Source: Microbacterium caowuchunii (lineage in GTDB: Bacteria; Actinomycetota; Actinomycetes; Actinomycetales; Microbacteriaceae). Taken from it: DNA of 64,000 bases. Position 1 is the stretch's first letter. The number at the start of each line of letters is the position of its first letter. The stretch spans positions 1,860,001 through 1,924,000 of the forward strand of contig NZ_CP044231.1 in assembly GCF_008727755.1 (NCBI RefSeq), given 5' to 3'. The translations under genes and the position numbers were made by a program. Below the pieces are notes generated by a model. That model was given only the letters and a program-made list of their open reading frames with translations, was not told the DNA's origin and made no database searches. Below, in pieces: positions 1 through 9,120 of this stretch.

Positions 1-1965
1 GCCGAGCACGATGCCGTGGCAGGAGACGCCGGTGAACGCCGGCCGGTCGAACAGCGCGCCGGAGAGCACGTGCATGACGTAGAACCAGCCTCGGGTCTGG
101 CCGATGTACTCCACGATGAAGTCGGCGGGCGAGTGCGTGTCGAACCACTCGCGGTTCTCGAACGGATAATGCACCTGCGCGTACGGCATCGAGCCGGAAT
201 CGAACCACACGTCGAAGACGTCCTCGATGCGCCGCATCGTGCTCCGCCCGGTCGGGTCGTCCGGGTTCGGCCGGGTGAGGTCGTCGATGTACGGACGGTG
301 CAGATCCACGTTGCCCTCGGGGTCCCGGGGCAGGCGGCCGAAGTCCCGCTCGATGTCCTCCAGCGACCCGTACACGTCCACGCGCGGGTACTCCGGGTCG
401 TCGCTCTTCCACACCGGGATCGGCGAACCCCAGTAGCGGTTGCGGCTGATGGACCAGTCGCGCGCGCCCTCCACCCACTTGCCGAACTGACCGTGCTTGA
501 CGTTCTCCGGCGCCCAGGTGATCTGCTCGTTGAGCTCGATGAGCCGGTCTTTGATGTCGGTGACGCGCACGAACCAGCTGGACACGGCCTTGTAGATCAG
601 GGGGTTCCGGCAGCGCCAGCAGTGCGGGTAGGAGTGCTCGTAGCTGGCTTCGCGGAGGAGACGACCGGCCTGGCGGAGCAGCCGGATGAGCGGACGGTTG
701 GCGTCCATCCACAGCTCGCCCGCGACATCCGAGACCTGCGGCAAGAAGCGCCCGCCGTCGTCGAGACTGACGATCGTGGGCAGGCCCGCCGCATCCGCGA
801 GGCGCTTGTCGTCCTCACCGAAGGCGGGCGCCTGGTGCACGATGCCGGTGCCGTCGGTGGTGGTGACGTAGTCGTCGACGAGGATGTGCCAGGCGTTCGC
901 GGTGCCCCATGCCTCGGCGTCCGCGTAGTAGTCGAAGAGCCGGTCGTAGGCGACGCCCCCGAGCTCGGCGCCGGTCAGGGTCTGCTGCACGGCGTCGCGC
1001 GCCGCATCCACCGACTCGTAGCCGAGGTCCTTCGCGTACCCGCCGAGCAGGTCCTCGGCGAGCAGGTACCGGTGCGCCGACGCCTCGAGCAGGTCGTCCG
1101 CCGAGCCGTCCGGCGTGTGGTGCACGTCGGCAGCCCCCGCGGGTCCCGCGGGCAGGACGACGTAGCGGATGGCGGGGCCGACGGCCAGGGCGAGGTTGGT
1201 CGGCAGCGTCCACGGCGTGGTCGTCCAGGCGAGGGCGCGGACGCCGGTCAGGCCGAGCGACTCCGCCTTCGCTCCGACGAGGGGGAACGTGACCGTGACC
1301 GAGGGGTCCTGGCGCATCTTGTAGACGTCGTCGTCCATCCGCAGCTCGTGCGAGGACAGCGGGGTCTCATCACGCCAGCAGTACGGCAGCACCCGGTAAC
1401 CCTCGTAGGCGAGGCCCTTGTCCCACAGGCTCTTGAACGCCCAGAGGACGGATTCCATGTACCCCGTGTCGAGCGTCTTGTACCCGCGTTCGAAGTCCAC
1501 CCACCGCGCCTGGCGCGTGACGTACGCCTCCCATTCCTGGGTGTACTCGAGCACCGAGGAGCGCGCCTTCGCATTGAAGGTCGCGACCCCCATCCGCTCG
1601 ATCTCCTCCTTCTCGGTGATGCCGAGCTGCTTCATCGCCTCGAGCTCGGCCGGGAGTCCGTGCGTGTCCCAGCCGAAGACGCGGTCGACCTTCTTCCCGC
1701 GCATGGTCTGGAAACGGGGGAAGAGGTCCTTGGCGTACCCGGTCAGCAGGTGACCGTAGTGGGGCAGGCCGTTGGCGAAGGGAGGGCCGTCGTAGAACAC
1801 CCACTCCGGCGCGCCCTCACGCTGCTGGACAGAGGCCAGGAAGGTCTGGTCGGTACGCCAGAAATCCAGCACGTCGCGCTCGATGTCGGGGAACCGAGGG
1901 CTCGGAGTGACCGTGGGGACGGCGGCGGGGCCGAAGGCGGAAGGTCGGGGATAGGTCATCGTCAT
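1..1965 (-). CDS. ileS: Isoleucyl-tRNA synthetase, N-terminal 655 residues (C-terminus off the left edge)
   Basis: Charges tRNA-Ile with isoleucine in the cytoplasm. The frame reads open from an ATG at 1965 (a second ATG follows at 1959) to the window edge. The class I signature is PHYGH at residues 68-72, followed by [18 protein letters not shown]; the KMSKS loop would lie outside the window. The editing-domain region and the segment with [19 protein letters not shown] and VDVWFDSG-type motifs are present. The [12 protein letters not shown] wording is that of the eukaryote-like (type 2) IleRS class, not of the HLGH/GWDCHGLP type 1 enzymes. No good Shine-Dalgarno is visible; a T-box leader lies immediately upstream. 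Identity is secure; only the exact start (1965 or 1959) is uncertain. Confidence 0.97.
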   Translation of the reverse strand, partial: MTMTYPRPSAFGPAAVPTVTPSPRFPDIERDVLDFWRTDQTFLASVQQREGAPEWVFYDGPPFANGLPHYGHLLTGYAKDLFPRFQTMRGKKVDRVFGWDTHGLPAELEAMKQLGITEKEEIERMGVATFNAKARSSVLEYTQEWEAYVTRQARWVDFERGYKTLDTGYMESVLWAFKSLWDKGLAYEGYRVLPYCWRDETPLSSHELRMDDDVYKMRQDPSVTVTFPLVGAKAESLGLTGVRALAWTTTPWTLPTNLALAVGPAIRYVVLPAGPAGAADVHHTPDGSADDLLEASAHRYLLAEDLLGGYAKDLGYESVDAARDAVQQTLTGAELGGVAYDRLFDYYADAEAWGTANAWHILVDDYVTTTDGTGIVHQAPAFGEDDKRLADAAGLPTIVSLDDGGRFLPQVSDVAGELWMDANRPLIRLLRQAGRLLREASYEHSYPHCWRCRNPLIYKAVSSWFVRVTDIKDRLIELNEQITWAPENVKHGQFGKWVEGARDWSISRNRYWGSPIPVWKSDDPEYPRVDVYGSLEDIERDFGRLPRDPEGNVDLHRPYIDDLTRPNPDDPTGRSTMRRIEDVFDVWFDSGSMPYAQVHYPFENREWFDTHSPADFIVEYIGQTRGWFYVMHVLSGALFDRPAFTGVSCHGIVLG

Positions 1966-2162
1966 CTCGCAGGGGAAGTCGAATGCGGCCTGCCGGGACG
2001 ATCTCACCGAGACCGCGGTACCACCCTGCATTGCCGGATCACTCCGACCACTCTCACTGCGGCGATGACGGGCCTGCCCCGCTCGGTTCTACTGGGCGCG
2101 AACGCTGTTCTTCCGAGAGCTCCCCGGTGATGTCCGGATCGATGCTGGTGCTCATGATCCTA
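1966..2162 (-). promoter_or_regulatory. T-box riboswitch leader of ileS
   Basis: The minus strand carries the canonical T-box sequence GGTGGTACCGCGG at 2026-2013, which pairs with the free NCCA end of uncharged tRNA in the antisequestrator. Upstream, GGACATCACCGGGGAGC holds an ATC triplet at 2131-2129, the isoleucine specifier, in a short stem I. It is followed by the stem II S-turn sequence AGTAGAAC near 2094-2087. A candidate -10 box TAGGAT lies at 2162-2157. This layout matches the short stem I actinobacterial ileS T-boxes, which act mainly on translation initiation. I see no clear uridine-tailed terminator before the start codon, consistent with translational control. Confidence 0.93.
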
Positions 2163-2215
2163 CCGCGCCGCGCGGGATCACGGGGGCCGGATCGCGCCCG
2201 GGGTGCGGGGGCGGC

Positions 2216-2647
2216 TCAGGACTCGAAGCGACCGGCGAAGGGGCCGAGATCGTCACGCAGCTGCCGCAGCGCCTCGGCATCCATCCCCACCCGCGCCATG
2301 ACCTGCTCCGGAACGGTGACCGCACGGTCGCGGAGCGCCCGCCCTTCGTCGGTCAGCGCGATCTCGAGCACCCGCTCATCGGTCGCGCGGCGCCCCCGGG
2401 TGACCCGCCCCTGCGCCTCGAGGCGCTTGACCAGCGGGGAGAGGGTCGCCGGCTCCATGGCCAGTTCCGCAGCGAGCTCGCCGAGCGCCCGTGGCGCCCG
2501 CTCCCAGAGCGCGAGCATGACGAGGTACTGCGGGTGGGTGAGTCCGAGGGGCTCCAGGATCGGCCGGTAGATCGACACCACGTTGCGCGCGGCGGTCACC
2601 AGGGCGAAGCACACCTGGTTCTCGAGGCGGAGGAGATCGTCGGACAC
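2216..2647 (-). CDS. MarR-family regulator, OhrR-like
   Basis: A 143-residue winged-helix repressor. The N-terminus LENQVCFALVTAARNVVSIYR followed by LGLTHPQYLVMLALWE is the OhrR signature. Cys13 sits where the peroxide-sensing cysteine of OhrR is found, and the recognition region MEPATLSPLVKRLEAQG plus the wing are intact. OhrR proteins respond to organic peroxides and usually control an adjacent ohr gene, but no ohr is present here. The gene starts with GTG and lies divergent from the small gene at 2687, sharing an 40-bp gap with an inverted repeat that is a likely operator. Function as a thiol-based peroxide sensor is inferred. Confidence 0.88.
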   Translation of the reverse strand: MSDDLLRLENQVCFALVTAARNVVSIYRPILEPLGLTHPQYLVMLALWERAPRALGELAAELAMEPATLSPLVKRLEAQGRVTRGRRATDERVLEIALTDEGRALRDRAVTVPEQVMARVGMDAEALRQLRDDLGPFAGRFES

Positions 2648-2650
2648 GGG

Positions 2651-2679
2651 ACGACACTACCGCAATTCATTAGTACACT
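2651..2679 (+). promoter_or_regulatory. Candidate near-leaderless promoter of the small zinc-ribbon gene
   Basis: ACGACA (2651-2656) and TACACT (2674-2679) are spaced by 17 bp, and the -10 ends 7 bp before the ATG at 2687. The transcript would therefore be leaderless or nearly so. The -10 lies inside the inverted repeat at 2670-2681. Consensus matches only; no experimental support. Confidence 0.4.
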
Positions 2680-2681
2680 AA
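2670..2681. promoter_or_regulatory. Candidate MarR/OhrR operator
   Basis: The inverted repeat TTAGTACACTAA has perfect 5-bp arms around a 2-bp centre. It is AT-rich in a GC-rich setting and sits between the divergent regulator and small gene, over the likely -10 of the latter and 23 bp from the regulator start. This is the usual place for an autoregulatory MarR site. Confidence 0.6.
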
Positions 2682-2686
2682 GGATC

Positions 2687-2929
2687 ATGGCACGAACGGA
2701 TGGCGACGCCCCCCGGATCCCGCTGCGCGAGCGCGTACGCGAGGCCGGCGGCTGGTACGCCTGGATCAACACCAGCCTCATCAGGATGGCGGGCCCCGCA
2801 TCCGTCGGGCCCTACGAGACGACCCCGGAGCCGGTCCGCACCGAGCGGCCCTGCCCGCTGTGCGGCCAGCCGATGTCGGCGCACACGTTCGACCGCTCCG
2901 GGCCGAAGCCCCTCATGCACTGCCCCTGA
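2687..2929 (+). CDS. Small zinc-ribbon-like conserved protein
   Basis: 80 residues, no recognised function. The C-terminal third has CPLCGQPMSAHTFDRSGPKPLMHCP, a CxxC plus a distal HC pair that could bind one metal ion. The middle part GGWYAWINTSLIRMAGPASVGPY is hydrophobic and aromatic. The ATG at 2687 is chosen because the family-like N-terminus MARTDGDAPRIPLRERV starts there and a -10 box lies just upstream. Divergent from the OhrR-like gene, so it may be a regulator target (inference). Confidence 0.75.
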   Translation: MARTDGDAPRIPLRERVREAGGWYAWINTSLIRMAGPASVGPYETTPEPVRTERPCPLCGQPMSAHTFDRSGPKPLMHCP

Positions 2930-2957
2930 GCCCCTCGGCTCCGGGCGCGGGCCGACC

Positions 2958-3380
2958 TCAATCGAGGCTGACCGAACCGTCCTCGCGGAGCGTCCATCCC
3001 GGGTTGTGCGCCACCTCCCACGGATGCCCGTCCGGATCGATGAACACCCCCGAGTACCCGCCCCACTCGGTGGCCGCCCCGGCGCGGCCTATCCTCGCCC
3101 CGGCGCGGGCGGCCTGGGCGAGCACCTCGTCGACCTCGTCCGGCGTCCGCACGTTGTGCGCGAGCGTCACACCGCCCCATCCCCCGCCGTCCGTCACGGC
3201 AGAATCCGCGGCGAGCTGCGTGCGGCTCCAGAGCGCGAAGACGATCGCGCCGGTCTGGAAGAAGAGGATCTCTCCAGGGACCGACGACGGATGCGGCAGC
3301 CACCCGAGCGCCCGATAGAACGCCTCGGCGCGCCCGAGGTCTCCGGTGCCGAGCGTCACGAGACTCAGACGTTGCTCCAT
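2958..3380 (-). CDS. VOC-superfamily (glyoxalase/bleomycin-resistance-like) protein
   Basis: 140 residues. A betaalphabetabetabeta-type VOC fold is indicated by LSLVTLGTGDLGRAEAFYRALGW at the N-terminus and YSGVFIDPDGHPWEVAHNPGW near the C-terminus, the conserved ends of the two half-modules. Substrate and metal use cannot be told from sequence. ATG at 3380 with ACGGAG about 8 bases upstream. It lies 13 bp upstream of uvrB's end on the same strand's far side, that is downstream of uvrB, and may be read through from it. Confidence 0.85.
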   Translation of the reverse strand: MEQRLSLVTLGTGDLGRAEAFYRALGWLPHPSSVPGEILFFQTGAIVFALWSRTQLAADSAVTDGGGWGGVTLAHNVRTPDEVDEVLAQAARAGARIGRAGAATEWGGYSGVFIDPDGHPWEVAHNPGWTLREDGSVSLD

Positions 3381-3393
3381 GGGAAGACTCCGT

Positions 3394-5469
3394 TCAGGCG
3401 TGACCTGCGCGCTCCATCGCGCGCAACTCCTTCTTGAGGTCCTGGACCTCGTCGCGCAGACGCGCCGCCAGCTCGAACTTCAACTCGGACGCGGCAGCCA
3501 GCATCTGGTCGGAGAGATCCGCGATCGTCGACTCGAGCTGCATCGCCCCCTCCGCCGCGATGCCCTCGCGACGCAGGCTCGGGGTGGGCGCCTTGCCCTT
3601 GCCCTTACCCTTGTCCCCCTTGCGCGCCAGCATCGCCTTGGTGTCGGCGCCTTCGCGGATGAGCGCGTCGGTGATGTCGGCGATCTTCTTGCGCAGCGGC
3701 TGCGGATCTATGCCGTGCTCGAGGTTGTACGCGATCTGCTTCTCACGTCTGCGGTCGGTCTCCTCGATCGCCGTGCGCATGGAGTCGGTCATCTTGTCGG
3801 CGTACATGTGCACTTCGCCGGAGACGTTGCGCGCGGCGCGGCCGATCGTCTGGATCAGCGAGGTGCCGCTGCGGAGGAACCCCTCCTTGTCCGCGTCGAG
3901 GATCGACACGAGAGACACCTCGGGGAGGTCGAGACCCTCACGCAGCAGGTTGATGCCCACCAGCACGTCGTAGACCCCGGCGCGCAGCTCCGAAAGCAGC
4001 TCGACGCGGCGGAGGGTGTCGACGTCCGAATGCAGATAGCGCACCCGCACCCCGTGCTCGCTCAGGAAGTCGGTGAGCTCCTCGGCCATCTTCTTCGTGA
4101 GGGTCGTGACGAGGATGCGCTCGTCCCGCTCCACCCGCAGCCGGATCTCCTCCAGCAGGTCGTCGATCTGCCCCTTCGAGGGTTTGACGACGATCTGGGG
4201 GTCCACGAGACCGGTCGGGCGGATGATCTGCTCGACCACCCCGTCGGCGATGCCCATCTCGTACCGACCGGGCGTCGCGGACAGGTACACCGTCTGCCCG
4301 ACCCGGTTCTTGAACTCGTCCCAGCGCAGCGGCCGGTTGTCCATCGCGGAGGGCAGCCGGAAGCCGTGCTCCACGAGCGTGCGCTTTCGCGAGGCATCCC
4401 CCTCGTACATCGCGCCGATCTGGGGCACCGTCACGTGGGACTCGTCGATGACCAGCAGGAAGTCGTCGGGGAAGAAGTCGAGCAGCGTGTGCGGCGGCTC
4501 CCCGGGCATGCGGCCGTCGAGGTGGCGCGAGTAGTTCTCGATCCCCGAGCAGAAGCCGAGCTGCTGGAGCATCTCGAGGTCGAACGTCGTGCGCATGCGC
4601 AGCCGCTGGGCCTCCAGGAGCTTCCCCTGCCGTTCGAACTCCTTGAGCCGCTCCTCCAGCTCGTGCTCGATCGTCCCGATCGCCCGCTGCACGACATCGG
4701 TGCCGGCGACGTAGTGCGACGCGGGGAAGATCGGGACCGAGTCCATCTTCTGCACGACGTCGCCGGTGAGCGGATGCAGCATGTAGAGCGCCTCGATCTC
4801 GTCGCCGAAGAGCTCGATGCGGATCGCGTACTCCTCGTAGACGGGGATGATCTCGATCGTGTCGCCCCGGACGCGGAAGTTGCCGCGCGAGAAGTCGACG
4901 TCGTTGCGGTTGTACTGCATGGCGATGAAGTGCCGGATCAGTGCGTCGCGGTCGTAGCGCTCCCCCACCTGCAGGGCCACCATCGCGCGCAGGTACTCCT
5001 CCGGGGCACCGAGACCGTAGATGCAGGAGACCGTGCTCACCACGACGACGTCGCGCCTGCTGAGCAGCGAGTTGGTGGTCGAGTGACGCAGCCGCTCGAC
5101 CTCCGCATTGATCGACGAGTCCTTCTCGATGAAGGTGTCCGTCTGCGGGACGTACGCCTCCGGCTGGTAGTAGTCGTAGTACGACACGAAGTACTCGACG
5201 GCGTTGTTGGGCAGAAGATCCCGGAACTCGTTCGCCAGCTGTGCCGCGAGCGTCTTGTTGTGTGCCATGACGAGAGTGGGTCGCTGCACCTGTTCGATGA
5301 GCCACGCCGTGGTCGCCGATTTACCGGTACCCGTGGCACCCAGGAGCACGACGTCGGTCTCGCCGGCGTTGATGCGTGCCGCCAGCTGCGCGATCGCCTG
5401 CGGCTGGTCACCGCTCGGGACGTACTCGCTGATGACCTCGAACGGTCGGACGGATCGTGTGGTCTGCAC
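3394..5469 (-). CDS. uvrB: Excinuclease ABC subunit B
   Basis: 691 residues, usual full length. UvrB is the DNA-loading, damage-verifying helicase-like subunit of nucleotide excision repair and works with UvrA and UvrC. Seen: Walker [11 protein letters not shown] at residues 44-53, the beta-hairpin region [15 protein letters not shown], the DEAD-like motif VIDESH, LSATPG, and the C-terminal helicase motifs [13 protein letters not shown] and [11 protein letters not shown]-terminal UVR motif (ISDLSDQM...[18 protein letters not shown]) binds UvrC. Start is GTG at 5469. Downstream of coaE by 72 bp in the same direction, the common actinobacterial order. No obvious LexA box was seen upstream. Confidence 0.98.
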   Translation of the reverse strand: MQTTRSVRPFEVISEYVPSGDQPQAIAQLAARINAGETDVVLLGATGTGKSATTAWLIEQVQRPTLVMAHNKTLAAQLANEFRDLLPNNAVEYFVSYYDYYQPEAYVPQTDTFIEKDSSINAEVERLRHSTTNSLLSRRDVVVVSTVSCIYGLGAPEEYLRAMVALQVGERYDRDALIRHFIAMQYNRNDVDFSRGNFRVRGDTIEIIPVYEEYAIRIELFGDEIEALYMLHPLTGDVVQKMDSVPIFPASHYVAGTDVVQRAIGTIEHELEERLKEFERQGKLLEAQRLRMRTTFDLEMLQQLGFCSGIENYSRHLDGRMPGEPPHTLLDFFPDDFLLVIDESHVTVPQIGAMYEGDASRKRTLVEHGFRLPSAMDNRPLRWDEFKNRVGQTVYLSATPGRYEMGIADGVVEQIIRPTGLVDPQIVVKPSKGQIDDLLEEIRLRVERDERILVTTLTKKMAEELTDFLSEHGVRVRYLHSDVDTLRRVELLSELRAGVYDVLVGINLLREGLDLPEVSLVSILDADKEGFLRSGTSLIQTIGRAARNVSGEVHMYADKMTDSMRTAIEETDRRREKQIAYNLEHGIDPQPLRKKIADITDALIREGADTKAMLARKGDKGKGKGKAPTPSLRREGIAAEGAMQLESTIADLSDQMLAAASELKFELAARLRDEVQDLKKELRAMERAGHA

Positions 5470-5541
5470 TCATCCAGCGTAAGCCGCTCCCCCGACATCG
5501 GGGCGGTCGCGGTCCGTCCAGCCGGCGGGCGCCCCTCCGGC

Positions 5542-6138
5542 TCAGGCGGTCAATCGCTCCCACAGCGCGTCCGTCTGGGCGAGCGTCTCCGCCATCGTCC
5601 CCGCCGTCTCGATGACCACGTCCGCCACGGCCAGCCGCGCCTCATCGCCCACCTGGGCGGCCACCCGGCTGACCGCCTCAGCCCTGGAGAGCCCCCGCAC
5701 CGAGATCAGCCGCTCGATGCGCACGTCCTCGGGGGCGTGCGCGACGACGATGAGATCCCAGGGGTCCTCGCTCCGCGCCTCGACCAGCAGTGGGACGTCG
5801 TACACGACCACCGCGTCCGGATCCGCGGCGAAGGCGGCCGCGAAGCGCGCCGCCGACTCGCGCCGGACGGCGGGGTGGACGATCGCGTTGAGCGTCGCCC
5901 TGGCCGCATCGTCGGCGAACACCACGGCGCCGAGCCGGGCCCGGTCGAGGGAGCCGTCCGCGGTGAGCATGTCCGCCCCGAATTCGGCGACGATGGCGGA
6001 GAGGACGTCGGACCCGCGCGCCTGCACCTCCCGGACGATCTGATCGGCGTCGATCACCACCGCGCCGTGGTCGGCGAGACGGCGGGCGATCGTGGACTTC
6101 CCGGAGGCTATTCCCCCGGTGAGGGCGATGAGCGGCAT
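5542..6138 (-). CDS. coaE: Dephospho-CoA kinase
   Basis: 198 residues. Catalyses the last step of coenzyme A synthesis, phosphorylating the 3' hydroxyl of dephospho-CoA. The P-loop GGIASGKST is at residues 8-16, followed by IDADQIVREV (substrate-binding aspartate) and the NAIVHPAVRRE and VYDVPLLVE motifs of the family. The ATG at 6138 is chosen because the P-loop then starts at the normal distance from the N-terminus and the start falls 25 bp after the upstream gene's stop; longer readings run into that gene. Confidence 0.96.
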   Translation of the reverse strand: MPLIALTGGIASGKSTIARRLADHGAVVIDADQIVREVQARGSDVLSAIVAEFGADMLTADGSLDRARLGAVVFADDAARATLNAIVHPAVRRESAARFAAAFAADPDAVVVYDVPLLVEARSEDPWDLIVVAHAPEDVRIERLISVRGLSRAEAVSRVAAQVGDEARLAVADVVIETAGTMAETLAQTDALWERLTA

Positions 6139-6163
6139 GATCCGAGCATGCCACGGCAAGCGG

Positions 6164-7354
6164 TCAGCGGAGGTCCGGCAGGACGTCGTCGGCGCCGCCG
6201 AACAGGACGGATGCCTCGACGCTCGCGACCGCGCGGCGCGACGCCCCGCGGGCACCGCGCAGCAGTGCGTCGAGGTCGTACCCGACGGTCTCGGTGAGGG
6301 CCACTCCCACCCCGATCGCGGGGATCACGGCGCTCGTGACCTCCCCGAAGGACTCGAACAGGCCTCGGTAGATGACCCCGGCCTGCCGTCGCGCCTCCGC
6401 TGCCGTGGCCGCCCTCGCCACCACCAGCAGCCCGTGGTCGCCGTCCTCGCCGACCAGGCCGGTGGACGGGGCGAACCTGCGCACCCCCTGACGCCACGCG
6501 TGGGTCACGTCACCGGACATGTCGGCACCGAATGCGGACCGGATCCGGGCGATGTCCTCGACACGCACCGAGATGACCGCGACCAGCTCCTCCCGCCAGC
6601 TGGCGCGCTCGATCACGTCCTGCAGTGCACTCGCGAACGTGGAGGACAGCATGATGCCGTCCGTGGTGACGCCCACATGGCTCATCCAGGTGTACCTGCG
6701 CAGATCGGTGCGGGAGGCGCGCAGCATGGAGATGACGACGACCCCCACGATGACGAGCACGACGGTGACGATGTTGGCCGTGCCCGAGCCGAAGTAGGTG
6801 TGGAACGTGTCGGAGCCGGGACCGAACAGCAGGAACGCGATCACGCGCGCCAGGTAGAACACCGCCTGCACCGCGAAGACCCCGGCGAGCAGCCAGGAGG
6901 TCGTCATCCGCCCCATGGGCCGGCGGACGGTCTCGACTGCGGCGAGCACCGCGAGCACGACGAGGGAGATCCCCATCGCCAGCCATCCCGCCCAGTCGCC
7001 TCCGTCGGGTCCCTCCACGAGTACCGCACCGGCGACGACGAGGTCGGTCAGGACCACAGCTCCGGTCGCGAGACCGACGGGTCGCTGGTTGAAGACGCGC
7101 GAACCCAGCCACAGGAAACCGGTCGTGTTGACGAAGAGGGCGTTCGCGAGCGCGATCGAGAACGCTCCGCCCACATCCGTGGCCCACATCGTGTACGCGA
7201 CCGTGGTCGCCATCCCGCTCAGGAACGACACCGACCAATACCGGCTCGGTCCGTCCTCGCGTCGCAGCAACGTGTCGATGATGAACACCGCGCCGGCCAC
7301 GTTCGCGACCAGGGCGGTCATCAGGGATGCCGTCCGCAGATCGAGATCCATCAC
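6164..7354 (-). CDS. Membrane protein with degenerate GGDEF domain (copy B)
   Basis: 396 residues. About seven hydrophobic segments fill roughly the first 215 residues. The remainder resembles a GGDEF domain in its outline (LVAVISVRVEDIARIRSAFG at the start, IPAIGVGVALTETVGYDLDALLRGA at the end). The active-site loop reads LVGEDGDHGL instead of RxGGDEF, so diguanylate cyclase activity is unlikely. Its ATG overlaps the stop of the upstream histidine kinase by 4 bp (ATGA), implying coupled translation. Closely related in architecture to the protein at 9121-10338. A c-di-GMP- or GTP-binding, or purely protein-binding, output is possible; no function is established. Confidence 0.75.
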   Translation of the reverse strand: MMDLDLRTASLMTALVANVAGAVFIIDTLLRREDGPSRYWSVSFLSGMATTVAYTMWATDVGGAFSIALANALFVNTTGFLWLGSRVFNQRPVGLATGAVVLTDLVVAGAVLVEGPDGGDWAGWLAMGISLVVLAVLAAVETVRRPMGRMTTSWLLAGVFAVQAVFYLARVIAFLLFGPGSDTFHTYFGSGTANIVTVVLVIVGVVVISMLRASRTDLRRYTWMSHVGVTTDGIMLSSTFASALQDVIERASWREELVAVISVRVEDIARIRSAFGADMSGDVTHAWRQGVRRFAPSTGLVGEDGDHGLLVVARAATAAEARRQAGVIYRGLFESFGEVTSAVIPAIGVGVALTETVGYDLDALLRGARGASRRAVASVEASVLFGGADDVLPDLR

Positions 7355-9084
7355 TGTCCCCCCACCGCGTCGGGCACGGCCGGCGGACGTTCCACGACGG
7401 CTCCGGCGGTCGCGGGAAGCACGACCACGAAGGTGGAGCCGATCCCGCGCTCGCTGTGCACAGTGATGTCGCCGCCGTGCGCGCGGGCGATGTCCCGGCT
7501 GATCGAGAGCCCGAGACCCGTCCCCTCGATGTCGGTCCGGGCGCGGTAGTACCTCTCGAACAGACGGTGCTGATCCTCCAGTGCCATACCGGAGCCGGTG
7601 TCCCGCACCGAGATCCGCGTCGTCTGCTCATCCGTGGAGCACGCGAGCGCGATCTCGCCCCCGTCACGGTTGTACTTGACCGCGTTGCTGACGAGGTTGT
7701 CCACGACCTGCCGCAGTCGCAGCGGGTCGGCGAAGACGGCTGCGGGCGTCACGTCGGCGGTCAGGATCGACACGGCCCGCTCGGCGGCGCGGGGACGCCA
7801 TGCCTCCGCCGACGCCCGGACGATGTCGGCCGCATCCAGCGGTTCCGGCGAGATGGTCATGTCCGCGGACAGCCGCGAGGAGCTCGACGCGGCGAGGATG
7901 TCGGCGACGATCTCGAGCAGACGCTCGCTGTTGCGCCCGGCGACCTCGAGATTGCGTCGCGCCGCGTCGGGGTCGTCGAGGTTGTCCATGGCCAGGTCGA
8001 TGTAGCCGAGCACGGAGGTGAGCGGTGTGCGCAGCTCATGGGAGACCGATGCGACGAGCCGGTCCCGCGCCCGCAGGGCGGTGAGCTCCGCCGTGACATC
8101 CCTCGCGATGAGGACGGCGCCGTTGTCCACGCCGAAGGCATCCCGCATCCGCCGCACCGTCATGGTGAGCGCGGCCCGACGCTCATCGGGATGGCCGAAC
8201 CAGACGATCTGGTTGTCGAACACCTCTCCTCGGATCGCGCGCAGCAGGGGCCGGTCTTGCTCCGGGAGCGGGGTCGTCCCGTCCGCCTGGTAGGCGTTCG
8301 CCAGTGCGCGTTCCCTCACCCCGAAGCCGGGGATGGACTGCTGGAAGCGTCCGATCGCCTCGTTGACCATCGTGACGGAACCGTCCGGGGCGACGCGCAG
8401 CACGCCGAAGTCGACGGCGTCCAGCACCTCGATGATCAGCTCCTCCTGGCGTTGCGCCCGCTGGAGCGCGTCGGAGAGCATGCCCGCCTGCCGGTCGAGC
8501 AGTTCCTGCTGGGCAGCGTGCCGGCGGCTGCCGACGAACGTGGCCGTGGCGATCGCGACGGTGACGATGGGCAGCAGGAAAGTCGTGTACTCCCAGCCCT
8601 GCACCGGTTCGAGCGCCACGAGGGTCCAGTAGATGCCTGTGATGACCACGAGTTGCAGCACATAGCCGAAGACGCCGAGCAGCGCGAGCCAGATCGCCGG
8701 GAACGCCCACAACAGCCCGAGCCCGCCGTTGGGCTCCGACCGACGCATGAGGGCGATCGCGACGATGTCCAGGAGCGGCAGAAGCAGGACCCAGCCCTGC
8801 GCGATGCGCGCCCAAGGGACGAGGAGCGCAACGGCTCCGCCGGCGAAGACGAGGAGGACCCCGCTGAGGAACAGGGATCGCTCGATCGCACCCGTTCCCC
8901 ACAGCGCCAGGGCCGCGACGAAGAGCACGATCACGCACAGCAGCAGCTGGTTCAGCACGGCGGTCCGTGCCCGCGCAGCGCCGGTACGGGCGTCGCCGAC
9001 CGTTGCGAAGGTCCTCCGCAGGGCGCCCCGGACGCGCGCGCGGGGATCCCCCACCCCGTCCCCCCGGATGTGCATGATCAGCAC
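7351..9084 (-). CDS. Membrane sensor histidine kinase (copy B)
   Basis: 577 residues. Several transmembrane helices (about residues 42-185), a short coiled linker, a PAS-like domain (about 215-335; VDFGVLRVAPDGSVTMVNEA), then HisKA with SHELRTPL (His349) and HATPase_c with NLVSNAVKYN, DTGSGM and GTGLGLS. All catalytic boxes are intact, so autokinase activity is expected. GTG start at 9084, with an in-frame ATG at 9075 as alternative. It pairs with the downstream degenerate GGDEF protein through an ATGA overlap; no response regulator is adjacent. The PAS segment shares the phrase RGEVFDNQIVWFG with the other copy, showing recent common origin. Confidence 0.9.
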   Translation of the reverse strand: MLIMHIRGDGVGDPRARVRGALRRTFATVGDARTGAARARTAVLNQLLLCVIVLFVAALALWGTGAIERSLFLSGVLLVFAGGAVALLVPWARIAQGWVLLLPLLDIVAIALMRRSEPNGGLGLLWAFPAIWLALLGVFGYVLQLVVITGIYWTLVALEPVQGWEYTTFLLPIVTVAIATATFVGSRRHAAQQELLDRQAGMLSDALQRAQRQEELIIEVLDAVDFGVLRVAPDGSVTMVNEAIGRFQQSIPGFGVRERALANAYQADGTTPLPEQDRPLLRAIRGEVFDNQIVWFGHPDERRAALTMTVRRMRDAFGVDNGAVLIARDVTAELTALRARDRLVASVSHELRTPLTSVLGYIDLAMDNLDDPDAARRNLEVAGRNSERLLEIVADILAASSSSRLSADMTISPEPLDAADIVRASAEAWRPRAAERAVSILTADVTPAAVFADPLRLRQVVDNLVSNAVKYNRDGGEIALACSTDEQTTRISVRDTGSGMALEDQHRLFERYYRARTDIEGTGLGLSISRDIARAHGGDITVHSERGIGSTFVVVLPATAGAVVERPPAVPDAVGGQ

Positions 9085-9120
9085 GCTATCGGTTCCCGGC
9101 CGGTACCGACGAAGCCGCGC

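Noticed and set aside
2054..2155. A 33-codon reading frame (MSTSIDPDITGELSEEQ...) on the minus strand ahead of ileS
   Set aside because: It overlaps exactly the conserved T-box stem I and stem II sequence; the conservation is explained by RNA structure, and no ribosome site precedes it.
5470..5541. LexA/SOS box in front of uvrB
   Set aside because: No sequence close to the actinobacterial TCGAAC-N4-GTTCGA pattern is present in the gap; the same was true in front of dinB.
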